A stretch of DNA of 64,000 nt from Aquimarina sp. AU58 (GCF_900312745.1 NZ_OMPD01000008.1:124001-188000), one strand, 5' to 3'; shown: positions 1 to 10,798, numbered from the stretch's first letter. The notes: generated by a model not told the origin, from the letters alone. A program made the numbers and translations.

Positions 1-1606
1 TAACCCTGTAGTGAAGTATAATAGAGAAGGAACCTATTCGGTAACTCTTAAAGCAACAAACGGGGATGGATCTGATACCGAAACTAAAATTTCATTTATT
101 AAAGTTTCTTCAAATGGAGGTGGAGGAGAAATTATTGACATCACTAATGACGGGGGAAACATTTCTGATCAACATAATGATTCTCCATCTTTTGAGGATA
201 TAACAAAACTTATTGATAATAATCCAAATTCTAAGTTTTTGACTTTTAATGCTTCTGCATGGGTACAATATAAAGCAACCAAAAGTTACACGTTATCTTC
301 ATACACAATAACTTCCGGAAACGATGCGCCAGAAAGAGACCCTAAGAGCTGGACTTTGCAAGGATCTACAAACGGAAGTTCCTGGCAAAATATTGATCAA
401 AGATCTAATCAGAATTTCCCGAATAGAAATCAGAAAAGAAGTTTTCAGGTAAGCACTACTTCTTCTTACAACTATTATCGATTATCAATGAGAAACAATA
501 GCGGAACTATTCTACAAGCATCTGAACTCGAATTGTTTGGAAAAGCAAGTTCTACTGATGGAGGTTCTTGCTCATGGGGGAATGATTTTCTTACTCCAAG
601 AGTAGAATTTAGAGATTTTGATGGATCAACTGTTGGATCACAAGTATTTAACCAGGTGATCCCTAATGCAGAAAACTATATGAAACAACGCTGTCTGGAT
701 GTAGCTAAAATCTTGTATCGTAATTCTGCCGATGCTCCTAAATTTAGGTTGCTAAAATTCAACTTGAAAAATGAAGATTTTGTAGCTCATAAATTTGGAG
801 ATGGTGATCAAATGACCATAGAAGTGAGCACACAACATCTGGCAAAAATCTATAGAGATTCGGGTAACAATTCCCAGGTTATAAAAGATGAAATCGATGG
901 GATACTATTTCACGAAGTAACTCATGGCTATAATTACTCCCCTACTACAGGAGGAACATATGACGGATCTTCTCCTTTTTGGGCATATACAGAAGGTATA
1001 GCAGATGGGGTAAGGATATATGCAGGATTTCATCAAACCAGAACTCCAGATGTAAATGATTCCAGAAAATGGTTGGGTGGATATACTACAACAGGTTTTT
1101 TCCTGCAATATGTTACTCTAAAATATGACAAGAATTTTATCTATAAATTTAATAAAGCTGCAAAAGATTTAGGAAACTCGTGGTCTTTTGATAATGCTTT
1201 TAAAGATATCCTTGGAAAAGGTGTAGAAACGGTATGGAATGAATACAAAAACTATATCAATAATGGTAATACTCTTGATTACGACGGTGATTATCCATGG
1301 AACCTGGATTGCGGAGGTAGCAATCGAAGCAATCTTCAAACAGTAGAAAACAAAAATCCTGAAGACACATTCAATTTAAAGTCATATCCTAATCCAGTAA
1401 AAGATAAATTGCTTTTTGTAAAACCACAAAACCTAAAAAACACCTCTTTACTTTTTGAAATTTATGATACCCAAGGCGCTCTAATTTTTACAGAAAAAAC
1501 TTCGGGAAGTGAATTAAGCCTAGATCATTTAGAAAGTAAAATGTATTTTATAATTGTAAAACAATATGGAAAAACCATATATAGAAATAGATTTATAAAG
1601 CGATAA
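1..1606 (+). CDS. Secreted protein with PKD, discoidin (F5/8 C), BSP-type metallopeptidase and T9SS sorting domains (5' partial)
   Basis: The reading frame is open from base 2, so the gene begins upstream and the GTG at 11 is not a real start. The first residues (GTYSVTLKATN, then ISFIKVS) are the end of a PKD-like domain. A discoidin-like region follows at about residues 40-180 of the visible part, with the pattern YTITSGNDAPERDPKSW and a C-terminal ELELFG. Residues about 190-440 resemble the plant/bacterial basic secretory protein family (PF04450): the zinc motif HEVTHGY is followed by the downstream acidic stretch YTEGIADGVR. The last 75 residues (SYPNPVKDKL ... NRFIKR) are a type A T9SS sorting domain, which predicts export through the outer membrane and cell-surface attachment or release. 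Domain order suggests a glycan- or cell-wall-targeted metallopeptidase. Activity is inferred; substrate is unknown. Confidence 0.85.
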   Translation, partial: NPVVKYNREGTYSVTLKATNGDGSDTETKISFIKVSSNGGGGEIIDITNDGGNISDQHNDSPSFEDITKLIDNNPNSKFLTFNASAWVQYKATKSYTLSSYTITSGNDAPERDPKSWTLQGSTNGSSWQNIDQRSNQNFPNRNQKRSFQVSTTSSYNYYRLSMRNNSGTILQASELELFGKASSTDGGSCSWGNDFLTPRVEFRDFDGSTVGSQVFNQVIPNAENYMKQRCLDVAKILYRNSADAPKFRLLKFNLKNEDFVAHKFGDGDQMTIEVSTQHLAKIYRDSGNNSQVIKDEIDGILFHEVTHGYNYSPTTGGTYDGSSPFWAYTEGIADGVRIYAGFHQTRTPDVNDSRKWLGGYTTTGFFLQYVTLKYDKNFIYKFNKAAKDLGNSWSFDNAFKDILGKGVETVWNEYKNYINNGNTLDYDGDYPWNLDCGGSNRSNLQTVENKNPEDTFNLKSYPNPVKDKLLFVKPQNLKNTSLLFEIYDTQGALIFTEKTSGSELSLDHLESKMYFIIVKQYGKTIYRNRFIKR

Positions 1607-1645
1607 CACCGGTTTATACTATACCATAGTTAATTAGAATTGTAT

Positions 1646-1674
1646 AAACACCTGTCCATATTGTGCAGGTGTTT
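1646..1674. terminator. Bidirectional intrinsic terminator
   Basis: A 9-bp perfect stem (AAACACCTG, 1646-1654; CAGGTGTTT, 1666-1674) has an 11-nt loop and runs into T residues on the plus strand. It lies between the converging metallopeptidase and Lrp genes. Confidence 0.75.
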
Positions 1675-1675
1675 T

Positions 1676-2137
1676 TTATAAATAATATTCTGAAGTATGC
1701 TTAATCACCTTTAAAGAAAAAGTAGTATTCAGGACTCCGATATTATCAATTTTTGATAACTTAGAACGCATAAATTCATGATATTCTTCTAAGCTTGGCA
1801 TATTTATTTTTAGTAAAAAATCTACCTGCCCTGCCATATGAAAGCACTCTTGAACTTCTTTCAAATTTTTTATTTGATTTTCAAACTTATCAATAAATGA
1901 TTCTCCATGAGATTGTAGAGACACCTGGCAAAATGCTGTAATGGGCAGACCAACCATCTTCTTATTCACAATTGCAACATATTTTTCTATATACCCTTTA
2001 CTTTCTAAACGTTTTATCCTCTCATATATAGGAGAAACAGTTAAGTTTAAAAGATTCGCTATTTCCTTCGCAGTTTTTTTAGAATCTCTTTGAAGGATAC
2101 GCAAAATAGTTTTGTCTGTGTTGTCTAACATTTCCAT
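1676..2137 (-). CDS. Lrp/AsnC family transcriptional regulator
   Basis: A 153-residue protein of the usual Lrp length. Residues about 4-60 form an AsnC-type winged helix-turn-helix (LDNTDKTILRILQRDS, then AKEIANLLNLTVSPIYERIKRLESKGYI). Residues about 70-150 form the RAM ligand-binding domain, with the pattern CFHMAGQVDFLLKI. The family binds amino acids or related effectors and works as dimers or octamers; the ligand here cannot be told. The gene is divergent from the SusC gene across a 482-bp spacer, so it could regulate that locus, but family members often control amino-acid genes and no operator was identified. Confidence 0.9.
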   Translation of the reverse strand: MEMLDNTDKTILRILQRDSKKTAKEIANLLNLTVSPIYERIKRLESKGYIEKYVAIVNKKMVGLPITAFCQVSLQSHGESFIDKFENQIKNLKEVQECFHMAGQVDFLLKINMPSLEEYHEFMRSKLSKIDNIGVLNTTFSLKVIKHTSEYYL

Positions 2138-2619
2138 ATTACTTATTCAATTACACTATTCAGATAAAAATACTTTTATTTTATAATATTAAAGCTTTTT
2201 TTATTACAATTATACATTTATTCAATCTATTTAACCAAACATATTCATATTTAAGAAACAAATCATAAACCTATTTAGAAGTGAATTTTATACCAAATTA
2301 ACATTTATAATACATTAAATCTGTATAAATACACATATACATTCATTTTTATTAAAATAGAAGTAGAATTTTAACACGAAAAAAAACTTAATACCACAAT
2401 AATACATATCATAAAAAGACAAAAAAACTTTATAAATCAATTTTTACCATAAAAATCACTAATATTTATATCAAAATACAAATATTAGTCTTCATATTAT
2501 AAATTTGAAAACAATAATCCTCTTAAACATAACGCATTGTTAATCTTTTAGAAACACCAATTGATTAAGAGTTTATTAGAGAAATCAGCAGTCAAATTAT
2601 TAACTAAACCAATTTTAAT
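2138..2619. promoter_or_regulatory. AT-rich divergent spacer with a candidate susC promoter
   Basis: A 482-bp spacer of very high AT content between the Lrp gene and susC; no gene is seen. The string TAAATTTG at 2500-2507 matches the Bacteroidota -7 element TAnnTTTG, about 110 bp before the susC start. No clear TTG -33 element is seen at the right distance, so the promoter call is weak. No sigma/anti-sigma or SARP-type regulator adjoins the locus. Confidence 0.35.
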
Positions 2620-5600
2620 ATGAAGAATAAATTAGGATATCTATTTTTTGTGCTTACCTTCATGTCATTTGCCAATATGGTTACCGCCCAGGAAATTACA
2701 ATTACTGGAAAAGTAACAGATAATACGGGAATGTTATTACCAGGGGTAAACATTATTATAAAAGACTCTTCTACAGGAACACAAACCGATTTTGACGGAA
2801 ACTATTCATTAACAACCTCATCAGGAGATACATTGTTATTTAGTTATCTGGGAATGGAAACTCAAAGTATTATAGTATCAGATTCGGGAGTACACAACAT
2901 TTCTATGCAAGAGAGTTCTAATCAACTAGAAGAAATTGTAGTTACCGGGTATTCAAAACAATCGGTAAGAAATATAACCGGATCTGTTACTGTAATCAAA
3001 GCAGAAGATCTCGCCGCCACTACTCCCATCGATATTGAGCAATCTTTACAAGGATTAGCATCTGGAGTAACAGTAGGCTCTGAAGGAGGCCCCGGAGGAT
3101 CTGCAATGGTAAGAATACGAGGGTTTGGAACAATCAATAACAATGACCCTCTTTATGTAATTGATGGTACACCAACAACTACCGGAATTAACCAGTTAAA
3201 TCCAGCAGATATTGAATCTATGCAGATACTAAAAGATGCATCCTCTTCTGCTATTTATGGATTTAGAGCTGCTAATGGGGTAATTCTTATCACCACCAAA
3301 GGAGGTAAGTATAATAGCAAAACTAAGTTTACATTTAACACAAGTCTAGGAATTGACAACGTTGTAAAATCTGCTTTTCCAGATTTATTATCTCCTCAGG
3401 AGACTGCAAATGTTATTTGGACCCGTTTTAATAACGATGGCTTTGCTCCTTCTCACCCTCAATATGGTAACGGAAGTACCCCTGTATTACCAAATTATCT
3501 AACCCCTGCTGGAGCAGATTCTGCAGATCTATCCACATATGACGCTCAAACTAATAAGATTACCAGAGCAAATAAACAAGGTACAGATTGGTTTGATGAA
3601 TATTTTAATGATGCTTTTGTTCAAAATTATAATCTGGGATTATCCGGAGGGTCTGAAAACGCAAAATTTCATGTCGGAATGGGTGCACTAAAACAAGAAG
3701 GTGTAGCCTTACATACTTTCTACAACAGATATGTATTAAGAGCTAATTCAGAATTTAAAATAACTGATAATTTCAGAATAGGAGAATCGTTTAACCTTTC
3801 TTATTCTGACCGAGTTGGCTCTGTTGGAAATCAATCTACCGGAGGGGATATTTCTTTCTTATATAGAGCCCAGCCTATTATTCCTGTATATGATATTGCA
3901 GGTAATTATGCAGGTCCTCAAAGCCCGGGATTAGGTAATGGTATTAACCCAGTAGCCAGTGCAACCCGAAACAAAAACAACCTGCAAAGAAGCTACAGAA
4001 CAATTGGTAATGCATATGCAGAGCTAGACTTTTTAAACGATTTTACTTTTAAAACTAACATAGGACTAGACTACAATAATAACAATAGCTCTTTTTATGT
4101 TTTTCTTAACCCAGAAGTTGCAGAACCAAATTCTGTTAATCGATTGATAGAAAGTAACGACTATACTATCTCTTCTACATGGTATAATACCCTTAGTTAT
4201 TCTAAAAATATAGGAAACCATTCTATTAACGCCATGTTAGGAACAGAATCTAACAAAACACAAAGAAAATTCCTAAGTGCTTCAAGAACCGATTTCTTTA
4301 CCGATGAGCTAGATTACAGATATTTGGATAGAGGAACCGGTTCTAGAGATAATAATGGTAGCGGAATTAAAAGTGGATATTTCTCTAGCTTCGGGAAAGT
4401 AGATTACAGCTACAACGATAAGTATTTATTATCATTTTCTCTACGAAGAGATGCTACTTCAAAATTTGCTCAAAACAAAAGATCAGATTATTTCCCTTCA
4501 TATAGTGCTGCATGGAGAATATCTAGTGAAAATTTTATGAAAAACCTATCGTTTATAAATGATCTTAAAATAAAAGCTGGATACGGAGAACTAGGAAACG
4601 AAAGTATTCCTCAAGGTAGAATATTTAGCCAATATGTTAATAATGACAACAGTAATTATGATATAGGGGGAAACAATTCTAATGTTACACCCGGATATAG
4701 TTTATTCATATTTGGAAACCCGGATTTGGAGTGGGAAACAACGACAACAAAGAATATCGGAATTGATGGCGCTTTATTTGATCGAAAATTAACATTCAGC
4801 TTTGAATACTACAATGCATTAACAAAAAAATTATTAGTTCAGGATCAAGCCAATGTAACTCTTATAGGTCTTGCTCAGGCTAAATATATTAATGCAGGGT
4901 CGGTAGAAAACAAAGGGTTTGATTTTTCTTTGGGGTATAACGACCAAATTAATGAAAATCTAAAGTACCATGCTTCAATAAATGTTTCTACTTATAAAAA
5001 CACAGTAAAAGAATTAGGAAACAATCCAAATTATTTCTTAGAAGGAAATTTAGCACGAGAAACCAGACCTTCTAGAACACAAGCAGGCCATCCAATTGCC
5101 TCATTTCATGGTTTTATTATTGATGGTATTATCCAGAACGACGCAGAACTTGCTGCAACCGGTGATTACTTAGGAAAAGAGATAGGAACATTTAAGTATA
5201 GAGATGTTAATAATGACGGAGTGATTAATGACGACGATAGAGATTTTATAGGAAATCCTCATCCTGATTTTACTTATAGTTTTAATTTGGGGGCAGAATA
5301 CAAAAATATTGACTTTGGAATATTCTTTCAGGGAAGCCAAGGAAACGATATTTATAATTTCACTAAATTCTTTACAGATTACAACAGTTTTCCTGGAGCA
5401 AAAAGTAGAAATTATCTAAATTCCTGGAGCCCCTCTAATACAGGTGCTACTTTACCTAGACTTTCTAATAACCCTGCAGAACACTATTCTAGTGCTAGTA
5501 ATTATTATATAGAGGATGGGTCATACCTTCGCCTTAAAAATGTTCAATTAGGATATAGCTTACCAGAACGATTAACATCTAAACTAAAGATTTCGAAATT

Positions 5601-5775
5601 AAGGTTTTTTCTACAAGCCAAAAACCTATATACCTGGACCAAATACTCTGGATTAGATCCTGAAATCAACTTACAACAATATGGTGGCGATTCTGTAAAC
5701 CTGGATATCGGTATTGATAGAGGTGCATATCCCGTAGCAAGAACCTTTATACTAGGTGTTAATCTTTCTTTATAA
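2620..5775 (+). CDS. SusC/RagA-family TonB-linked outer membrane transporter
   Basis: A 1051-residue TonB-dependent transporter. Signal peptide residues 1-23 end at TAQ. A carboxypeptidase-D-like domain follows (ITGKVTDNTGMLLPGVNI ... FDGNYSL, about 27-105), then the TonB-box-like LEEIVVTGYSKQ, the plug domain (about 115-225, with GTINNNDPLYVIDG and SSAIYGFRAANGVI), and a long beta-barrel ending in an aromatic-rich strand. The family imports glycan oligosaccharides through the outer membrane, with SusD as the lid. The SusD partner follows after about 100 bp and mannosidases come next, so an alpha-mannoside or N-glycan oligosaccharide is the likely cargo (inference from context). Confidence 0.95.
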   Translation: MKNKLGYLFFVLTFMSFANMVTAQEITITGKVTDNTGMLLPGVNIIIKDSSTGTQTDFDGNYSLTTSSGDTLLFSYLGMETQSIIVSDSGVHNISMQESSNQLEEIVVTGYSKQSVRNITGSVTVIKAEDLAATTPIDIEQSLQGLASGVTVGSEGGPGGSAMVRIRGFGTINNNDPLYVIDGTPTTTGINQLNPADIESMQILKDASSSAIYGFRAANGVILITTKGGKYNSKTKFTFNTSLGIDNVVKSAFPDLLSPQETANVIWTRFNNDGFAPSHPQYGNGSTPVLPNYLTPAGADSADLSTYDAQTNKITRANKQGTDWFDEYFNDAFVQNYNLGLSGGSENAKFHVGMGALKQEGVALHTFYNRYVLRANSEFKITDNFRIGESFNLSYSDRVGSVGNQSTGGDISFLYRAQPIIPVYDIAGNYAGPQSPGLGNGINPVASATRNKNNLQRSYRTIGNAYAELDFLNDFTFKTNIGLDYNNNNSSFYVFLNPEVAEPNSVNRLIESNDYTISSTWYNTLSYSKNIGNHSINAMLGTESNKTQRKFLSASRTDFFTDELDYRYLDRGTGSRDNNGSGIKSGYFSSFGKVDYSYNDKYLLSFSLRRDATSKFAQNKRSDYFPSYSAAWRISSENFMKNLSFINDLKIKAGYGELGNESIPQGRIFSQYVNNDNSNYDIGGNNSNVTPGYSLFIFGNPDLEWETTTTKNIGIDGALFDRKLTFSFEYYNALTKKLLVQDQANVTLIGLAQAKYINAGSVENKGFDFSLGYNDQINENLKYHASINVSTYKNTVKELGNNPNYFLEGNLARETRPSRTQAGHPIASFHGFIIDGIIQNDAELAATGDYLGKEIGTFKYRDVNNDGVINDDDRDFIGNPHPDFTYSFNLGAEYKNIDFGIFFQGSQGNDIYNFTKFFTDYNSFPGAKSRNYLNSWSPSNTGATLPRLSNNPAEHYSSASNYYIEDGSYLRLKNVQLGYSLPERLTSKLKISKLRFFLQAKNLYTWTKYSGLDPEINLQQYGGDSVNLDIGIDRGAYPVARTFILGVNLSL

Positions 5776-5880
5776 ATAAAAAACGAGGTAAAATTGAGCA
5801 CAGACAAACAAATGAAGATGAAACCAATGATGATCCTATTGCTCATTCTACACAATAATCAAAAAATCAAATATAAACAG

Positions 5881-7557
5881 ATGAAAAAAATAATCTTATT
5901 TGTATTCGTTACGTTACTAGTGATTTCTTGCGAGAAAGAACTAGACATCGAACCACAAGGATCTCTTGTTGAAGGAGTAATAGAATTTAACAAAGAATGG
6001 GTCGACCAACAACTTATCAGCGCCTATGCTATTTTGGATGGAAACCCTGGTTATTTCTGGGCACCTGCATCTAACTGGGCTCTTGGAGATGTAGCCTCTG
6101 ATGACTTTCATAAAGGTTCGTCTATCGATGACCAACCTCAACTAAATGATGTTGAACGTTTTTCTTCGGGAACTACAAATATTTATATATCTAGAAAATG
6201 GGAATCTTTATTTGAAGGTATTTCCAGAGCAAATCAAACGATAGAATCAATTGCTAAAGCCATAGAAAAAGGTACTCCTGAAAAAGATTTAACCGTTCTG
6301 GGTGCAGAAGCACGTTTCCTAAGAGCACATTATCATATGGATGCAAAAAAAATATGGAGCAATATACCTTTTATGAAAGAAGGACTAACCACTACTCCAT
6401 CTAATGATACCGATATCTGGCCACTAATAGAAGAAGATTTAACATATGCAATCAACAACCTTCCTGAAAGCCAGGATGATGCCGGAAGAGCCACCTCGTG
6501 GATTGCTAAAGCATACCTGGCAAAAGCACATATGTTTCAAAATGATTATGTGGCAGCCAGGCCAATTTTAGATAATATCATTAATGAAGGTCCATTTCAA
6601 TTGGTTCCTAATTATCATGATAATTTTAATGCTGAAAAAGATAATAATTCAGAATCTGTATTTGCTGTTCAAAACTCTGTAAATGATGGAGGAGATGGAT
6701 TTATTAATGGTAATAGAGGTAATAGATTAAACCACCCATATGCTCCTGATGCTCCTGGTGGAGGGTGCTGTGGTTTTTTTCAACCTAGCCAAAACCTGGT
6801 AAATGCATTTAAAACCGATGCTAATGGACTACCGTTATTAGATTCTTTTAATGATTCTGATATCACCAATGATCAAGGAATCACATCTGATCAACCTTTT
6901 ACACCATATACCGGTAATCTAGATCCAAGATTAGACTGGACAGTAGGTAGAAGAGGTATAGAATATTTAGGTTGGGGAATTATGCCCGGATCGAGATGGA
7001 CACGTGATCAATCTAACGGAGGGCCGTATGTTGGTAAGAAACATGAAATATTAAAATCCCAGGAGGGCTCAATGTCTGCTGCTGGATTGCCACAATACAA
7101 TGCGATTAACACACCGTTAATAAGATATTCTGATGTATTATTATGGAGAGCAGAAGTATATGCCCAGGATGGTCAATTAACTGAAGCCATGAATCTTGTA
7201 AACAGAATAAGAGCTAGAGCTGCAAATCCAGATGGATTTGTTAAAAACCCCGATGGAACACCGGCTGCAAACTATGTAATTAATGAATATACATCGTTTC
7301 CTGATCAGGAATACGCCATTAAAGCGGTTCGTTTTGAAAGAAGATTAGAATTAGCCTCAGAAGGACATCGATTTTTTGACCTGGTACGTTGGGGGGTAGC
7401 TCCGCAGGTATTAAACAAATACATTAGTGAAGAATCTTCAAAACGTGTTTACCTTAATGGAGCAAGTTTTACCCAGGGAAAAAGCGAATACTACCCTATT
7501 CCCCTCGATGCAATAAACTCTTCTGGAGGAGCTTTAAAACAAAATTCCGGATATTAA
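5881..7557 (+). CDS. SusD/RagB-family glycan-binding lipoprotein
   Basis: 558 residues from the ATG at 5881. An in-frame TTG at 5794 would add 29 residues but hide the signal peptide, so 5881 is preferred. The lipobox is LVISC, with Cys17. TPR-like helical SusD features include FLRAHYHMDAKKIWSNIPF, the C-terminal RYSDVLLWRAEVYAQDG, and VRFERRLELASEGHRFFDLVRWG. A GGGCCGF loop near the middle is unusual. The protein should sit on the cell surface as the lid of the preceding SusC pore and bind the oligosaccharide. It is cotranscribed with susC and is followed by a hairpin terminator. Confidence 0.95.
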   Translation: MKKIILFVFVTLLVISCEKELDIEPQGSLVEGVIEFNKEWVDQQLISAYAILDGNPGYFWAPASNWALGDVASDDFHKGSSIDDQPQLNDVERFSSGTTNIYISRKWESLFEGISRANQTIESIAKAIEKGTPEKDLTVLGAEARFLRAHYHMDAKKIWSNIPFMKEGLTTTPSNDTDIWPLIEEDLTYAINNLPESQDDAGRATSWIAKAYLAKAHMFQNDYVAARPILDNIINEGPFQLVPNYHDNFNAEKDNNSESVFAVQNSVNDGGDGFINGNRGNRLNHPYAPDAPGGGCCGFFQPSQNLVNAFKTDANGLPLLDSFNDSDITNDQGITSDQPFTPYTGNLDPRLDWTVGRRGIEYLGWGIMPGSRWTRDQSNGGPYVGKKHEILKSQEGSMSAAGLPQYNAINTPLIRYSDVLLWRAEVYAQDGQLTEAMNLVNRIRARAANPDGFVKNPDGTPAANYVINEYTSFPDQEYAIKAVRFERRLELASEGHRFFDLVRWGVAPQVLNKYISEESSKRVYLNGASFTQGKSEYYPIPLDAINSSGGALKQNSGY

Positions 7558-7616
7558 TTATAAATCAAGTTCTACTAATAGATTTGTTTCATTAGTTATT
7601 TTTTGTTTTAGATTGT

Positions 7617-7649
7617 AAAGACAGAATCATTCATACAGATTCTGTCTTT
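7617..7649 (+). terminator. Hairpin terminator after susD
   Basis: A 12-bp perfect stem (AAAGACAGAATC, 7617-7628; GATTCTGTCTTT, 7638-7649) with a 9-nt loop. The T tract is short, so it may act as a partial terminator or an mRNA-stabilising structure separating high susCD expression from the downstream enzymes. Confidence 0.6.
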
Positions 7650-7719
7650 CACATGTTAATTCATCATACATTTTTAACACCCAATGTAATTCAACCACAA
7701 ATTTCAAAATAAATGAACT

Positions 7720-10719
7720 ATGAAATTGTTTATACTTAGAAGAATACTCCTAACCCTTATGATTGCAGGATTAGGTATCCATTGCACAAATAAAGAAGAA
7801 GTAAAAAATCCGGTAGATTATGTAGATGTTTTTATCGGAACAAAATCACCCGGACATACATTTCCTGGTCCTATGCTTCCTTTCGGGATGGTACAGTTAA
7901 GCCCTGATACCAGAAATGATCACACTAGTTGGCCTGCCTGTGCAGGATATGATTATACAGATACTTCTATTATAGGGTTTACCCATACGCACTTATCAGG
8001 AACAGGAGTTCCCGATTTAGGTGATATTTTACTCATCCCCACAACAGGAGAAGTACAATTTCGGGCAGGAACTCCAGAAAATCCAGATACCGGATATCGT
8101 TCTAGATATACTCACAAAAATGAGTTTGCCGAACCTGGGTATTATTCAGTTGTGCTGGATGATTATAATATAAAGACAGAATTAACAACCACAAAACGGG
8201 TCGGAGTACATCGATACACATATCCAGAAGCAGAAAAAACCAGTATCATTGTCGATCTAGAACATCGTGATCCGGTAATAGAAGCAACATTCGAAATCAT
8301 AAGCAAAACAGAAATTGCTGGATATCGAAGATCAAAGGCATGGGCGGGTAACCAACGCCAGTACTTTGTTGCGCAATTTTCAAAACCTATCGCGTCCTAT
8401 CAAATTCTTACTGGAGAAAAAACAGTAACTACCGGCATCAAATTTAGCAACAAGAAAATAATAGCAGCTCTTAATTTTGACAGTTCTGGAGATCAGGTTA
8501 TTGCGAAAGTAGCATTATCTGCGGTAAGTATTGATGGTGCCAGGAAAAACCTAAAAAAAGAATTACCACATTGGAACTTTGATAAGATTAGAAAAGAAGC
8601 AAAAAAAACCTGGAATACTTCATTAAGCAAAATAGCAATATCCGATAGCAACGAAGATAAAAAAGAAATATTTTACACCGCTTTATACCACAGTCTTTTG
8701 ACCCCTAATTTATATAATGACATTGATGGTCAATACCGGGGAATGGATGACAACATACATACCGCAAAAGGGTTTAACAATTATACAGTTTTCTCTCTTT
8801 GGGATACATTTAGAGGCCTGCACCCATTATTAACAATTATAGAGCCAGAGGTAACCCGGGATATTGTTGTTACCTTACAAAAAAAACACGAACAATACGG
8901 TGAAATCCCCATGTGGGAATTAGCAGCAAATGATACAAGGTGTATGATAGGATATCACGGAGTTTCGGTTATGGCAGATGCATACTTGAAAGGAATAACA
9001 GATGTGAATGCCGAAAAAGTATTAACCGCTATGATAGAAAGTTCTAATGTAAAAAAAAGAGGCATTAACTACTATACCGAATTAGGTTTTGTACCCTCAA
9101 ACAAAAGCAGTCAATCCGTTTCTAAAACGTTAGAATATGCGTATGATGATTGGTGTATTGCACAAATGGCCAAAGCGTTAAACAAAACAGATATCTATGA
9201 TGAATACTCTCGAAGAGCTCAATTTTTTGTTAATCTATATGATCAGCAAACAGGGTTTATGAGACCTCGATATTCTAATAGAAAGTGGTATGAAGATTTT
9301 AATCCTACATCTGTCGAAAAAACGTATAATTTTAATTTCACCGAAGGAAACTCATATCAATACAGCCTGTTTGTTCCTCATGATATAGCAAGCGTAATTG
9401 ATTTAGTTGGTGGTGACACTAATTTTAATCAATGGCTAGACAACCTTTTCTCTAAAAATTTTGATGAAGAAATTAGCGAAGATTCTGATGTTTCTGGATT
9501 GCTAGGTCAATATTCTCATGGAAACGAACCCAGCCATCACCTCGCTTACTTATATAACTATGCCGGTAAGCCCTGGAAATCACAGCAAACTATTCACAAA
9601 ATATTAAACGAAATGTATACTTCTGAACCTGATGGGCTCTGCGGAAATGATGATTGCGGACAAATGTCTGCATGGTATGTATTAAGTAGTTTAGGGTTTT
9701 ACTCTGTTACACCGGGGGCTTCAGAATATGTTATTGGAAGTCCATCTTTTGAAAAGGCCGAAATTCATCTCGATAACGGAAAAACTTTTACAATACTGGC
9801 TCATAATGCCAGTGAAAAAAATATCCATTTTTCATCCTTGAAACTTAATGGTAAAGAATATCCTAACACATATCTAAAACACGAAGATATTCTAAAAGGA
9901 GGGGAATTAGTTTTTGAAATGACAGATATTCCCAATAAAGATTGGGGTATTGATCCATCAAACAGACCACTATCAGATACAAAAAAAACAGTACATATAC
10001 CCTATCTAAAATCTGATCACACCACATTTTTAGACACCAAAACAATCGTTTTAGGTTGTGATACAGAAAATGCTAATATATATTATACAGTTGACGGTAG
10101 CGAACCCACAGAAAATAGTATACCCTACAACTCTCCTTTCGAGGTAAAAAAATCTACTGAACTAAAAGTCAAAGCTTTCAAAAATGATTTAATATCTAGT
10201 TATACAACAACATTATTTTTAGAGAAACTAGAGAGTATAGATCCAAAGAAATTAAAGACCAAACTTAAAAACGGGCTTTCATATAAATATTATGAAGGTA
10301 TTTTTCGATCTGTTTACGATTTTCTACAAGAAGACCCCATACAAGAAGGAGAAGTTCAAACTATTAATATAGCATCTCGTTTGCGAGACGAATGGATAGG
10401 TTTCGAATTTGATGGGTTTATCAATATTCCTAAAAATGGTGTATACAATTTTGAAATTGCAGCAAATGATGGTGCCCAACTACTAATTGACGGCAAAGAA
10501 TTGTTTGAAAGTGATGGAAGAAAATCATTTAGTTTTATTCAAAAAAACGATATCATTTTATCTAAGGGACTACATAAATTTACGATACGGTATTTTCAAT
10601 GTTCAGATAATATCGGACTAAAAACATTATGGAGTGGTCCTGATTTTGAGAAAACAGAAATTGACACTTCTTATCTTTATCATATGACGGATCACAATAA
10701 AAAGAAATCTAATCCATGA
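7720..10719 (+). CDS. GH92 alpha-mannosidase lipoprotein with CHB_HEX_C-like and PA14 domains
   Basis: A 999-residue exo-alpha-mannosidase-like protein. The lipobox ends LGIHC (Cys22). GH92 signatures run through residues 30-750: FIGTKSPGHTFPGPMLPFGMVQLSPDT, FTHTHLSGTGVPD, SLWDTFRGLHPL, the HGNEPSHHLAYLYNYAG loop, and CGNDDCGQMSAWYVLSSLGFY. Family members are calcium-dependent inverting exo-mannosidases. After the GH92 fold come a chitobiase C-terminal-like domain (YTVDGSEPTENS, about 785) and a PA14 domain (about 850-990, FDGFINIPKNGVYNFEIAANDGAQLLIDG), both likely carbohydrate-binding. The second GH92 of the locus lacks these extra domains, suggesting different glycan targets. The linkage cut cannot be decided from sequence alone. 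Confidence 0.95.
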   Translation: MKLFILRRILLTLMIAGLGIHCTNKEEVKNPVDYVDVFIGTKSPGHTFPGPMLPFGMVQLSPDTRNDHTSWPACAGYDYTDTSIIGFTHTHLSGTGVPDLGDILLIPTTGEVQFRAGTPENPDTGYRSRYTHKNEFAEPGYYSVVLDDYNIKTELTTTKRVGVHRYTYPEAEKTSIIVDLEHRDPVIEATFEIISKTEIAGYRRSKAWAGNQRQYFVAQFSKPIASYQILTGEKTVTTGIKFSNKKIIAALNFDSSGDQVIAKVALSAVSIDGARKNLKKELPHWNFDKIRKEAKKTWNTSLSKIAISDSNEDKKEIFYTALYHSLLTPNLYNDIDGQYRGMDDNIHTAKGFNNYTVFSLWDTFRGLHPLLTIIEPEVTRDIVVTLQKKHEQYGEIPMWELAANDTRCMIGYHGVSVMADAYLKGITDVNAEKVLTAMIESSNVKKRGINYYTELGFVPSNKSSQSVSKTLEYAYDDWCIAQMAKALNKTDIYDEYSRRAQFFVNLYDQQTGFMRPRYSNRKWYEDFNPTSVEKTYNFNFTEGNSYQYSLFVPHDIASVIDLVGGDTNFNQWLDNLFSKNFDEEISEDSDVSGLLGQYSHGNEPSHHLAYLYNYAGKPWKSQQTIHKILNEMYTSEPDGLCGNDDCGQMSAWYVLSSLGFYSVTPGASEYVIGSPSFEKAEIHLDNGKTFTILAHNASEKNIHFSSLKLNGKEYPNTYLKHEDILKGGELVFEMTDIPNKDWGIDPSNRPLSDTKKTVHIPYLKSDHTTFLDTKTIVLGCDTENANIYYTVDGSEPTENSIPYNSPFEVKKSTELKVKAFKNDLISSYTTTLFLEKLESIDPKKLKTKLKNGLSYKYYEGIFRSVYDFLQEDPIQEGEVQTINIASRLRDEWIGFEFDGFINIPKNGVYNFEIAANDGAQLLIDGKELFESDGRKSFSFIQKNDIILSKGLHKFTIRYFQCSDNIGLKTLWSGPDFEKTEIDTSYLYHMTDHNKKKSNP

Positions 10720-10798
10720 CTTTAGAAAAAACAGCAAAAACAAACTTAACCGTTGGCAGCATAAGTAACAACTAACAAACAAAAACATAGAATAAAAA

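Noticed and set aside
11..1606. GTG at base 11 as the start of the metallopeptidase gene
   Set aside because: The frame is open to the window edge and the first residues are the end of a PKD-like domain, so the gene begins upstream.
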